Assembly: GCA_964428185.1 (NCBI GenBank)
Contig: CAYRXH010000075.1
Span: forward strand, 1-12,094
Direction of reading: 5' to 3'
From: CAYMAZ01 sp964428185
Lineage (GTDB): Bacteria > Bacteroidota > Bacteroidia > Bacteroidales > DTU049
DNA: 12,094 nucleotides
In this document: positions 7,100 through 12,094 of the stretch, piece after piece
Layout: each line of letters starts with the position of its first letter
Position numbering within the stretch: position 1 is the first letter of the stretch
Translations under genes and position numbers: made by a program
The notes under the pieces: generated by a model
What the model saw: only the letters and a program-made list of their open reading frames with translations
Database searches by the model: none
Told to the model about the DNA's origin: nothing

Positions 7100-7459
7100 T
7101 TAAAACATACCTGAGGATAAAAGTACAAGGGTGCATGCCCTTTCCACAATAATATTGTTATTCTCAAGCAGTGTTTCAAAGGCATCGTTTTCTGTTCCGG
7201 GATTAAAAATCACTCTTTTGGGTTTGATCTTTAGCACATACGGAATGATTTCTGACTGATTGGCAGGTCCTACGTAAAGAGTTACTGTATCAACATCATC
7301 AATATCAGGGAACCCGTTTTCAACGCGTAATCCGAAAATTTCACCTTTTTTTGTTCCAACAGGAACTACTGGATGTCCATGATTCAACAAACTTTCAACG
7401 GCTTTGAATGAATATCTTTCAGGATTTGTAGATGCTCCGATGACAACAGTCTTTTTCAT
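7100..7459 (-). CDS. CoA-binding domain protein (CoA_binding_2, YccU-like)
   Basis: A 119-residue cytoplasmic protein with one Rossmann-type domain. It starts MKKTVVIGAST with the glycine-turn nucleotide-binding loop, followed by YSFKAVESLLNHGHPVVPV and LYVGPANQ, and carries NPGTEN, the conserved loop of the stand-alone CoA-binding family (PF13380), ending with ERACTLVLL. Length agrees with the family (about 120-140). The biochemical role of these small proteins is not well established, and binding of CoA is inferred from homology with succinyl-CoA synthetase domains. It is monocistronic in this window: convergent with the diheme gene (9 bases between stops) and divergent from the DUF1573 pair. 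No functional link to the copper operon is evident. Family call is firm. Confidence 0.85.
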   Translation of the reverse strand: MKKTVVIGASTNPERYSFKAVESLLNHGHPVVPVGTKKGEIFGLRVENGFPDIDDVDTVTLYVGPANQSEIIPYVLKIKPKRVIFNPGTENDAFETLLENNNIIVERACTLVLLSSGMF

Positions 7460-7483
7460 TATTATTCGTGTTTGTATCCTTTA

Positions 7484-7491
7484 CAAAATTA
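7484..7491 (-). promoter_or_regulatory. -7 element for the CoA-binding gene
   Basis: Read on the minus strand this is TAATTTTG, a match to TAnnTTTG, 24 bases before the ATG. No clean TTTG is found at the -33 distance. Confidence 0.4.
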
Positions 7492-7569
7492 CTGATTTTT
7501 TGTGATATTTCTTTAGAGATCCTGCTGTTCAGAATAAACTTTACAATAAATCATTCATCATAAAAAAGT

Positions 7570-7599
7570 TTTGATTTTGGTATAAATTTTGTAATTTTG
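7570..7599 (+). promoter_or_regulatory. Bacteroidota promoter for the DUF1573 pair
   Basis: TTTG (7570-7573), an 18-base spacer, then TAATTTTG (7592-7599) match the -33/-7 consensus. The spacer is one base short of the usual 19-21. The ATG follows 21 bases after the -7 element, so the leader is very short. This is the best-formed promoter in the window. Confidence 0.55.
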
Positions 7600-7620
7600 G
7601 GGAACAAATAATTTTGTTGT

Positions 7621-8064
7621 ATGAGAACATTATTTTTTTCTCTATTATTTATAGCTTTTTCAGGAGTCATAGTCGCTCAGGATTCACAAACTTCAGTTCC
7701 TGAAATCACCTTTGACAAACTTGTTCATGATTTTGGGAATGTTTTTCAGGGTGATAAAACCGAGTATGATTTTAAATTTACCAATACAGGAAAAGAACCT
7801 TTGATCATTAGTGATGTGCGTTCATCCTGTGGTTGTACAGTTCCAGAATGGCCAAAAAATCCCATACTTCCCGGTGGTTCTGCTAAAATTAAAGTGAAAT
7901 ATAACTCAAATATTGTGGGGCTGATTAATAAACAGGTAACAATCGTTTCAAATGCAGCAAATAGTCCGATTAATCTAAGGATTACAGGAGTTGTTGAAAA
8001 AATGCCTTCTGAAATTCTCCCGTTCCAACAGCAAAACTCTGCACCTGTACCGACAAACAGATGA
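7621..8064 (+). CDS. Exported DUF1573 protein (first of tandem pair)
   Basis: A 147-residue protein with a signal peptide ending near IVAQ (residues 1-20), so it is exported, probably to the periplasm. The mature part is a single DUF1573 domain, an Ig-like beta sandwich common in Bacteroidota: ITFDKLVHDFGNV, YDFKFTNTGKEPLII, then the hallmark SCGCTVPEWPKNPI with C70 and C72, PGGSAKIKVKYN, and INKQVTIVSNA. A proline/glutamine-rich tail of about 20 residues (EILPFQQQNSAPVPTNR) has no counterpart in its neighbour. The function of DUF1573 proteins is not established; no partner gene here clarifies it. A paralogue follows after 24 bases and is likely co-transcribed. Confidence 0.85.
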   Translation: MRTLFFSLLFIAFSGVIVAQDSQTSVPEITFDKLVHDFGNVFQGDKTEYDFKFTNTGKEPLIISDVRSSCGCTVPEWPKNPILPGGSAKIKVKYNSNIVGLINKQVTIVSNAANSPINLRITGVVEKMPSEILPFQQQNSAPVPTNR

Positions 8065-8088
8065 TAAAATAACTTAATATTTAAGAAC

Positions 8089-8478
8089 ATGAAAACAATG
8101 GGGTTTTTATTGATTATTGTGTTGGCTTTTTCTTTGACTTGCAAAGCTCAGACTGCAACAACAGAAACTGCACCTGTAATCACATTTGTGAAGACCGTGC
8201 ATGATTACGGAACAATAAAAAAGGGAAGTGATGGTTCCTATGATTTTGTTTTTACAAATACAGGCAAGGAGCCTCTCATGCTTTCAAAGCCACGTTCCAA
8301 TTGTGGATGCACTGTTCCCGACTGGCCTAAGGAACCAATTATGCCAGGTCAGTCCAATAAAATAAAGGTAACTTATAACACTGCTTTGGTAGGTCCCATT
8401 AACAAGCAGGTTACAATTATCTCCAATGCAATAAATTCACCAGTTGTTCTACAGATTAAAGGAACTGTCGTTGAATAA
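8089..8478 (+). CDS. Exported DUF1573 protein (second of tandem pair)
   Basis: A 129-residue protein with a cleavable signal peptide (residues 1-20, ending CKAQ) and one DUF1573 domain. It parallels the preceding protein segment by segment: ITFVKTVHDYGTI, YDFVFTNTGKEPLML, NCGCTVPDWPKEPI (C72, C74), PGQSNKIKVTYN, INKQVTIISNA. The resemblance across the domain is high (more than half the residues look identical by eye), indicating a local gene duplication. Unlike the first copy it stops right after the domain. Biological role unknown. It ends 18 bases before a strong hairpin terminator. Confidence 0.85.
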   Translation: MKTMGFLLIIVLAFSLTCKAQTATTETAPVITFVKTVHDYGTIKKGSDGSYDFVFTNTGKEPLMLSKPRSNCGCTVPDWPKEPIMPGQSNKIKVTYNTALVGPINKQVTIISNAINSPVVLQIKGTVVE

Positions 8479-8496
8479 GTATTGAGGTATTTATTG

Positions 8497-8527
8497 AAAA
8501 AAAAGCCGGAGAATATCCGGTTTTTTT
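8497..8527. terminator. Bidirectional intrinsic terminator between DUF1573 pair and queD-like gene
   Basis: A run of eight A, stem ccgga (8506-8510), loop gaata, stem tccgg (8516-8520), then seven T. The T tract serves the plus-strand DUF1573 genes and the A tract serves the minus-strand genes. The T run overlaps the queD-like stop codon (8526-8528). Confidence 0.75.
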
Positions 8528-8966
8528 ATGCTGACCATTCCACATATGACGAATCTGTTTCACTGAGTTTCAGGTTACACAGATTCAAACCAGTGGGCAG
8601 AATTTTAATAATATTTTCAGCAAAATATTCAATGAGATTTTCGCTTGTAGGTTGAAATGGGAGTTTTTTAATATTCTCAAAGGGGATTTTCATGTTCTGC
8701 AATTCCAGAGCCTGTGGACTGTTTTCATTGAGAACAAAAGCATGGTCGAATTCATCAATGATTGTCGTTTTAATCAGTTGCTGCAGCTTACCGAAGTCCA
8801 TAACCATCCCGTCTTCAGGGTGACCTTTTTCATCAACAGGTTTGCCGGAGAGTGTAACATACAGTTCATATGAATGCCCATGAATGTTTTTGCATTTACC
8901 ATGATAATTCCATAGTGCATGAGCCATTTCAAACCTGAATATTTTCGTGATTCTTATTGTACCCAT
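8526..8966 (-). CDS. queD: 6-pyruvoyl-tetrahydropterin synthase / 6-carboxytetrahydropterin synthase (QueD-like)
   Basis: A 146-residue cytoplasmic enzyme of the PTPS/QueD family. Zinc ligands are H16 (FEMAHAL), H29 and H31 (NIHGHSYEL). C25 is the candidate catalytic Cys, D74-H75 (EFDHAF) the catalytic pair, and E109 (PTSEN) plus the C-terminal ETDSSYVEW glutamate complete the pterin site. The family acts on dihydroneopterin triphosphate; QueD makes 6-carboxy-tetrahydropterin, the first committed step toward queuosine and other 7-deazapurines. QueD is the most likely role in a bacterium, but no other queuosine genes (queC, queE, queF) are in the window, so a PTPS activity cannot be excluded. 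It starts 3 bases after the pheS stop and is likely translated from the same transcript. Confidence 0.8.
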   Translation of the reverse strand: MGTIRITKIFRFEMAHALWNYHGKCKNIHGHSYELYVTLSGKPVDEKGHPEDGMVMDFGKLQQLIKTTIIDEFDHAFVLNENSPQALELQNMKIPFENIKKLPFQPTSENLIEYFAENIIKILPTGLNLCNLKLSETDSSYVEWSA

Positions 8967-8969
8967 GGA

Positions 8970-9998
8970 TTAATAAATAGCTGATTGAAACTGTTTGAGA
9001 AACCTAAGGTCATTTTCGGAAAATACTCTGATGTCTTTCACTGAAAAAACTAAATTTGTAATTCTTTCAATACCTAGTCCGAAAGCGAAGCCTGAATATT
9101 CGTCAGGATTGATTTTGCAATTTTCAAGGACACTTGGGTCAACCATTCCGCAGCCCAGAATTTCAACCCATCCAGTGTATTTGCAGAATGAACACCCTTT
9201 TCCATGACACAGATTGCATGAAATGTCCATTTCGGCCGAAGGTTCGGTAAAGGGAAAATAGGAAGGACGAAGACGAATTTCGGTTGATTCATCAAACAGG
9301 CTTTTTGCAAAATGCAAAAGAGTTTGTTTCAGGTCTGCAAAAGTAACACCCTTATCAATGTATAAGCCCTCAATTTGATGGAAGAAACAATGTGCACGGG
9401 CAGTTATGGCTTCATTACGATACACCCGACCAGGAAAGATACTCCTGATAGGAGGCTTTTTGCTTTCCATAACTCTTATCTGAACCGAGGAAGTATGTGT
9501 GCGAAGTGCAATATCTGGATCTGTATCAATGAAAAATGTATCCTGCATATCCCTTGCCGGATGCTCGGGTGGAAAGTTTAATGCACTGAAATTATGCCAG
9601 TCATCTTCAATTTCAGGGCCTGTTTCTATAACATACCCCATTCTTGAGAAAATTCCGGTAATCCGGTTTGTAATAATTGAAATGGGGTGACGTCCTCCTG
9701 TATATGAAAAATCTGCCGGAACACTGAGGTCTGGTTCTTCAGATTGCTTCATGGTGCTTTCTGAACTTAAGCCTTCTTTGTGATTGTTGAATGTATTTTG
9801 AGCAAATGTTTTCAACTGGTTGAGGAGTTTTCCCACTTGTTTTTTTTCTTCAGGAGAAAGTTGCTTAAATTCATCAAATAGAGCTGCAATTTGACCGTTT
9901 TTACTTAAAAAAGAAAGACGAAACTTTTCCAAAGAATCAGCATTGCTTACTTCAAATGTTTCAATCTGAGCACGGATATTCAGAATTTTTTCGTTCAT
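8970..9998 (-). CDS. pheS: Phenylalanyl-tRNA synthetase alpha subunit
   Basis: The catalytic subunit of the heterotetrameric PheRS, which charges tRNA-Phe with phenylalanine in the cytoplasm. I use the ATG at 9998 (MNEKILNIRAQIE, 342 residues), the usual start for the family; an upstream in-frame ATG at 10025 adds nine unlikely residues and sits within the promoter. An N-terminal coiled-coil arm (about 1-85) is followed by the class II core: motif 2 region RVYRNEAITARAHCFFHQ (about 190-207) and motif 3 FGLGIERI (about 306-313). A Cys-rich insert, CNLCHGKGCSFC (about 261-272), looks like a zinc-knuckle-type loop; I believe it is common in Bacteroidota PheS. pheT is not adjacent, a split layout common in this phylum. 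Downstream queD-like gene is 3 bases away. Confidence 0.93.
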   Translation of the reverse strand: MNEKILNIRAQIETFEVSNADSLEKFRLSFLSKNGQIAALFDEFKQLSPEEKKQVGKLLNQLKTFAQNTFNNHKEGLSSESTMKQSEEPDLSVPADFSYTGGRHPISIITNRITGIFSRMGYVIETGPEIEDDWHNFSALNFPPEHPARDMQDTFFIDTDPDIALRTHTSSVQIRVMESKKPPIRSIFPGRVYRNEAITARAHCFFHQIEGLYIDKGVTFADLKQTLLHFAKSLFDESTEIRLRPSYFPFTEPSAEMDISCNLCHGKGCSFCKYTGWVEILGCGMVDPSVLENCKINPDEYSGFAFGLGIERITNLVFSVKDIRVFSENDLRFLKQFQSAIY

Positions 9999-10022
9999 GT
10001 TGAAAAATAATAAAAGATGTGA

Positions 10023-10030
10023 CAAAATTA
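10023..10030 (-). promoter_or_regulatory. -7 element for pheS
   Basis: On the minus strand this reads TAATTTTG, identical to the -7 elements of the CoA-binding and DUF1573 genes, 24 bases before the chosen pheS ATG at 9998. The -33 region has only a T-rich TTTTC. It supports the shorter pheS start. Confidence 0.45.
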
Positions 10031-10072
10031 CAGATTTTCATCTTGTCAGGGAAAAGAATTTTCCGGATGATC

Positions 10073-10729
10073 TTATTTCATGATCCGGATTGTCATTTTA
10101 ATATCCTGTTGTGGTCTGTCAGCTTTACCAGTTTTCACCGAAGCAATAGCATCAATCACCTCAAGGTCTGAGATAACCTCACCAAAAACTGTATAATTTC
10201 CGTCCAGATGAGGGGTTCCTCCTATGGTTTTATATGTTTCACGCTGCTCAGGAGTAAATCTGTGGCCATACCTAAGTTCAAGCTGACTGAGTTCATTTTC
10301 ACTGTAAGTCCGCCCTTGAACAATATAAAACTGTGAACCGGAGCTGGCTTTGGCAGGGTTAACATCGTCCCCCATGCGGGCTGCTGCAAGTGCCCCTTTT
10401 TTGTGGTAATTACCTTCAACAAATTCGGCTGGTATTGTGTAACTAGGTCCTCCCTGTCCAAGCATCTGGTGGGATTTTGCATCTCTGCTGTTGGGGTCTC
10501 CGCCCTGAATCATAAAATTTTTAATAACACGATGAAACAATGTTCCATCATAATATCCTTCTTCAACAAGTTTGATAAAATTATCCCTGTGAAGAGGAGT
10601 ATTATCATAAAGTTTAATCTGAATTGAACCGAAATCAGTTGAAATTTCAACGATTCTTGCAGTATCCTGAGCTTTTGTATTTGTAGCCATAAGTATGAGC
10701 ATCGTTAATGTTAGGTTTATTTTTTTCAT
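10073..10729 (-). CDS. Exported cyclophilin-type peptidyl-prolyl cis-trans isomerase
   Basis: A 218-residue cyclophilin that catalyses prolyl isomerisation during folding of exported proteins. Residues 1-21 form a signal peptide ending TKAQ, so it acts in the periplasm. Core motifs are present: FHRVIKNFMIQGGD (65-78) with catalytic R67, F72 and Q75, ALAAARMGDD, GSQFYIV, and NYTVFGEVI near the end. The position of the cyclosporin-contacting Trp of human CypA is occupied by His-Leu (PHLDGNY), as in many bacterial cyclophilins. An inserted stretch of about 25 residues after the FYIV strand (ENELSQLELRYGHRF...) is charged and helical in character, and is often found in Bacteroidota homologues. 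It stands 74 bases upstream of pheS on the same strand but each has its own promoter-like site, so co-transcription is uncertain. Confidence 0.9.
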   Translation of the reverse strand: MKKINLTLTMLILMATNTKAQDTARIVEISTDFGSIQIKLYDNTPLHRDNFIKLVEEGYYDGTLFHRVIKNFMIQGGDPNSRDAKSHQMLGQGGPSYTIPAEFVEGNYHKKGALAAARMGDDVNPAKASSGSQFYIVQGRTYSENELSQLELRYGHRFTPEQRETYKTIGGTPHLDGNYTVFGEVISDLEVIDAIASVKTGKADRPQQDIKMTIRIMK

Positions 10730-10749
10730 AGCCGGTGATAATTTATTTG

Positions 10750-10757
10750 CAAATTTA
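10750..10757 (-). promoter_or_regulatory. -7 element for the cyclophilin gene
   Basis: On the minus strand this reads TAAATTTG, a full match to TAnnTTTG, 20 bases before the ATG. The -33 position carries only a weak TTAG. Confidence 0.4.
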
Positions 10758-10826
10758 AAAAATTCCTAATAATCTAATCTCTTAAAAAAAATGTACCAAA
10801 TTGTAACTCAATCTCAATTTTTTTTG

Positions 10827-10834
10827 TATAATTG
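10827..10834 (+). promoter_or_regulatory. Weak -7 element for the small lipoprotein gene
   Basis: TATAATTG has one mismatch to TAnnTTTG and lies 19 bases before the chosen ATG at 10854. A TTG lies 23 bases upstream, somewhat far. This placement argues against the longer in-frame start at 10791. Confidence 0.3.
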
Positions 10835-10853
10835 CAAAATAAATACCAGGATC

Positions 10854-11204
10854 ATGAAAAAAATTGTCATCGCAATTCCATTTATCGTTGTTGTGGCTAT
10901 ATTTGCCTTTTCAACATATTCATGTAAGAAAGATGAGCTAATAGAAGCAGTTATTACTGTGAAATATCTCTCTGATACTACAGAAGTGGTGCCATACGCT
11001 CATGTTAGAATCGAAAAATATGATATAAATGTGGAAGGAGTTTGTAATGAAAAAGGTATTTTTCAACATACTTTCAGGGATGAAGCCATTCTTGATGTGA
11101 GAGCTTGGGAAGTTGATTCATTGGGTGTTGAAACATTGTATGGTGAGACAACCATTAGATTAAAAAAAGGAGAAGTGGCAAGAAAGTCAGTGTTTATAAA
11201 TTAA
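10854..11204 (+). CDS. Small lipoprotein with carboxypeptidase-regulatory/transthyretin-like beta domain
   Basis: A 116-residue predicted lipoprotein of unknown function. I use the ATG at 10854 because it gives a standard leader (MKKIVIAIP, hydrophobic core, TYSC with Cys24 followed by KKDE). The in-frame ATG at 10791 would put 21 polar residues before the leader and overlap the promoter-like site. The mature part, AVITVKYLSDTTEVVPYAHVRIEK...GVCNEKGIFQHTF...LDVRAW, has the pattern 'pathway-variable-strand, then new-state-G-x-F' seen in CarboxypepD_reg or transthyretin-like folds of Bacteroidota surface proteins. No catalytic residues are visible. It is flanked by a divergent cyclophilin gene and an unrelated ORF, so its context gives no clue to its role. 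Confidence 0.75.
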   Translation: MKKIVIAIPFIVVVAIFAFSTYSCKKDELIEAVITVKYLSDTTEVVPYAHVRIEKYDINVEGVCNEKGIFQHTFRDEAILDVRAWEVDSLGVETLYGETTIRLKKGEVARKSVFIN

Positions 11205-11292
11205 AGTTTTTCATGGATTTTTCAATATTGATGTGGGTTCATTTATTCAGCTGTTGTGTGGCATACTAAAACGGGACCAAACAATAGACTGA

Positions 11293-12094
11293 ATGGATTT
11301 AGGAGACTTACAAAAACGTATTGACCAAATAATGAACGAACAAAACAATCGTTCAATTCCTGATTTTGAAGGATATTCTCCGTTTGAAATGCATCATATC
11401 CTTCATTTTACATTTGAACCTAACAGTCCGATAATTTTGCAAAAACTTTCTGACTTGGATTGTTTAAAAAGCCCAATTTTTAATCTTATCAAATATTACT
11501 TGGGATTAGTTAAAAATATAGGAGAAATTAAGCTAACAGCTAAAGGATTTCTACCTACAAAAATTGTTCAAGACATTTATAATCAAGGATTTTTTGAGGA
11601 ATATCAATTTTCATCTGGAATTTCTAAACTATACAAGGAAACAGATTCTTTAACTGTTAATCTAACCAGACTTTTGGCTGAATTAGCTTCTCTAACTAAA
11701 AAAAAGAATGGTAAATTAAGTCTTACAAAAACCGGAGAAAGACTGGCAACTAGTTATCAGGAATTGTTTGAGTTAATTTTTAAAACAATGACTCAAAAAT
11801 TTAATTGGGCATACTATGACGGCTATGGGTACGACCAAATTGGACAATTCGGTTTCGGTTTTTCATTGATACTGTTGTCCAAGTATGGTGCTGAGAAACG
11901 TTTGGACAGTTTTTATTCAGAAAAATACTTTAAAGCATTTCCACAATTTTTAGTTTCCATTATTCCAGATTATGAAACTGTTGAACAATATGCAAGTAAC
12001 TGTTATTCGCTCAGGACTTTTGAAAGGTTTTTAATTTATTTTGGACTAATTGAAATTGAAAAACAAGGAAAAATGTTTGATGGAAATAATTTAA
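11293..12094 (+). CDS. Uncharacterised protein, 5' part (runs off window end)
   Basis: An open frame of 267 codons begins at ATG 11293, directly after an in-frame TGA (11290-11292), and is still open at the window end. The protein starts MDLGDLQKRIDQIMNEQ and has no signal peptide or membrane segment, so it should be cytoplasmic. Visible blocks are SPFEMHHILHFTF, LTAKGFLPTKIVQDIY (about residues 80-95), SGISKLYKETDSL, KLSLTKTGERL, and KFNWAYYDGYGYDQIGQFGFGFSLILLSKYG. The LTxKGxLP and LSLTKxGERL segments resemble winged-helix-like repeats in a family I recall as conserved hypotheticals in Bacteroidota, but I cannot name it with confidence. It is more AT-rich than its neighbours and resembles the other window edge, suggesting accessory DNA. 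Confidence 0.75.
   Translation, partial: MDLGDLQKRIDQIMNEQNNRSIPDFEGYSPFEMHHILHFTFEPNSPIILQKLSDLDCLKSPIFNLIKYYLGLVKNIGEIKLTAKGFLPTKIVQDIYNQGFFEEYQFSSGISKLYKETDSLTVNLTRLLAELASLTKKKNGKLSLTKTGERLATSYQELFELIFKTMTQKFNWAYYDGYGYDQIGQFGFGFSLILLSKYGAEKRLDSFYSEKYFKAFPQFLVSIIPDYETVEQYASNCYSLRTFERFLIYFGLIEIEKQGKMFDGNNL

Noticed and set aside
9999..10025. Longer PheS start at 10025
   Set aside because: Nine extra hydrophobic residues are atypical for PheS, and the -7 element at 10023-10030 overlaps that start.
10050..10064. Hairpin ggaaaa-gaa-ttttcc as cyclophilin terminator
   Set aside because: The stem is AT-rich and no T tract follows in the minus direction.
10791..10853. Longer N-terminus for the small lipoprotein (start at 10791)
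   Set aside because: It would place a polar 21-residue stretch before a textbook lipoprotein leader and overlap a promoter-like element.
1..12094. CRISPR array, tRNA or rRNA genes
   Set aside because: No regularly spaced direct repeats and no recognisable tRNA or rRNA sequence were seen.

Overview
The window looks like a chromosomal stretch from a Bacteroidota (Bacteroidetes) bacterium. The evidence is AT-rich coding DNA, lipoproteins with short hydrophobic leaders ending in Cys followed by charged residues, a TonB-dependent receptor with an N-terminal carboxypeptidase-regulatory-like domain, tandem DUF1573 proteins, and gene starts preceded by TAnnTTTG (the Bacteroidota -7 promoter element) rather than by Shine-Dalgarno sites. 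The order within the phylum cannot be settled from this window.

Layout. (1) Bases 1-2275 are accessory DNA. They hold the 3' part of an adenine-specific DNA methyltransferase, a broken IS3-like orfA, a 234-bp segment bounded by IS3-like inverted repeats, and about 600 bp with no gene but several hairpins. (2) Bases 2276-7090 are a tight four-gene operon: a TonB-dependent receptor with a CxxxM...HxM pair like that of the outer-membrane copper receptor OprC/NosA, a small lipoprotein weakly resembling MmpS-type domains, an MbnP-like lipoprotein, and a diheme MauG/MbnH-family lipoprotein. (3) Bases 7100-7459 (minus) encode a CoA_binding_2 protein. (4) Bases 7621-8478 encode two tandem exported DUF1573 proteins, ending at a shared terminator. 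(5) Bases 8526-9998 (minus) are a pheS-queD-like pair. (6) Bases 10073-10729 (minus) encode an exported cyclophilin. (7) Bases 10854-11204 encode a small lipoprotein. (8) From 11293 to the window end runs an unfinished uncharacterised ORF.

The main finding is the 2276-7090 operon. MbnP and MbnH are known partners: MbnH is a diheme enzyme that oxidises a tryptophan of MbnP, and MbnP binds copper. In methanotrophs they sit beside methanobactin genes. Here the pair follows a receptor carrying putative copper-binding residues and an unknown lipoprotein, with no methanobactin precursor or biosynthesis gene visible in the window. I infer a copper (or copper-chelate) capture system: the receptor takes copper across the outer membrane, and a lipid-anchored, post-translationally modified MbnP receives or presents it. 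The other genes are mostly housekeeping and seem unrelated to this operon.
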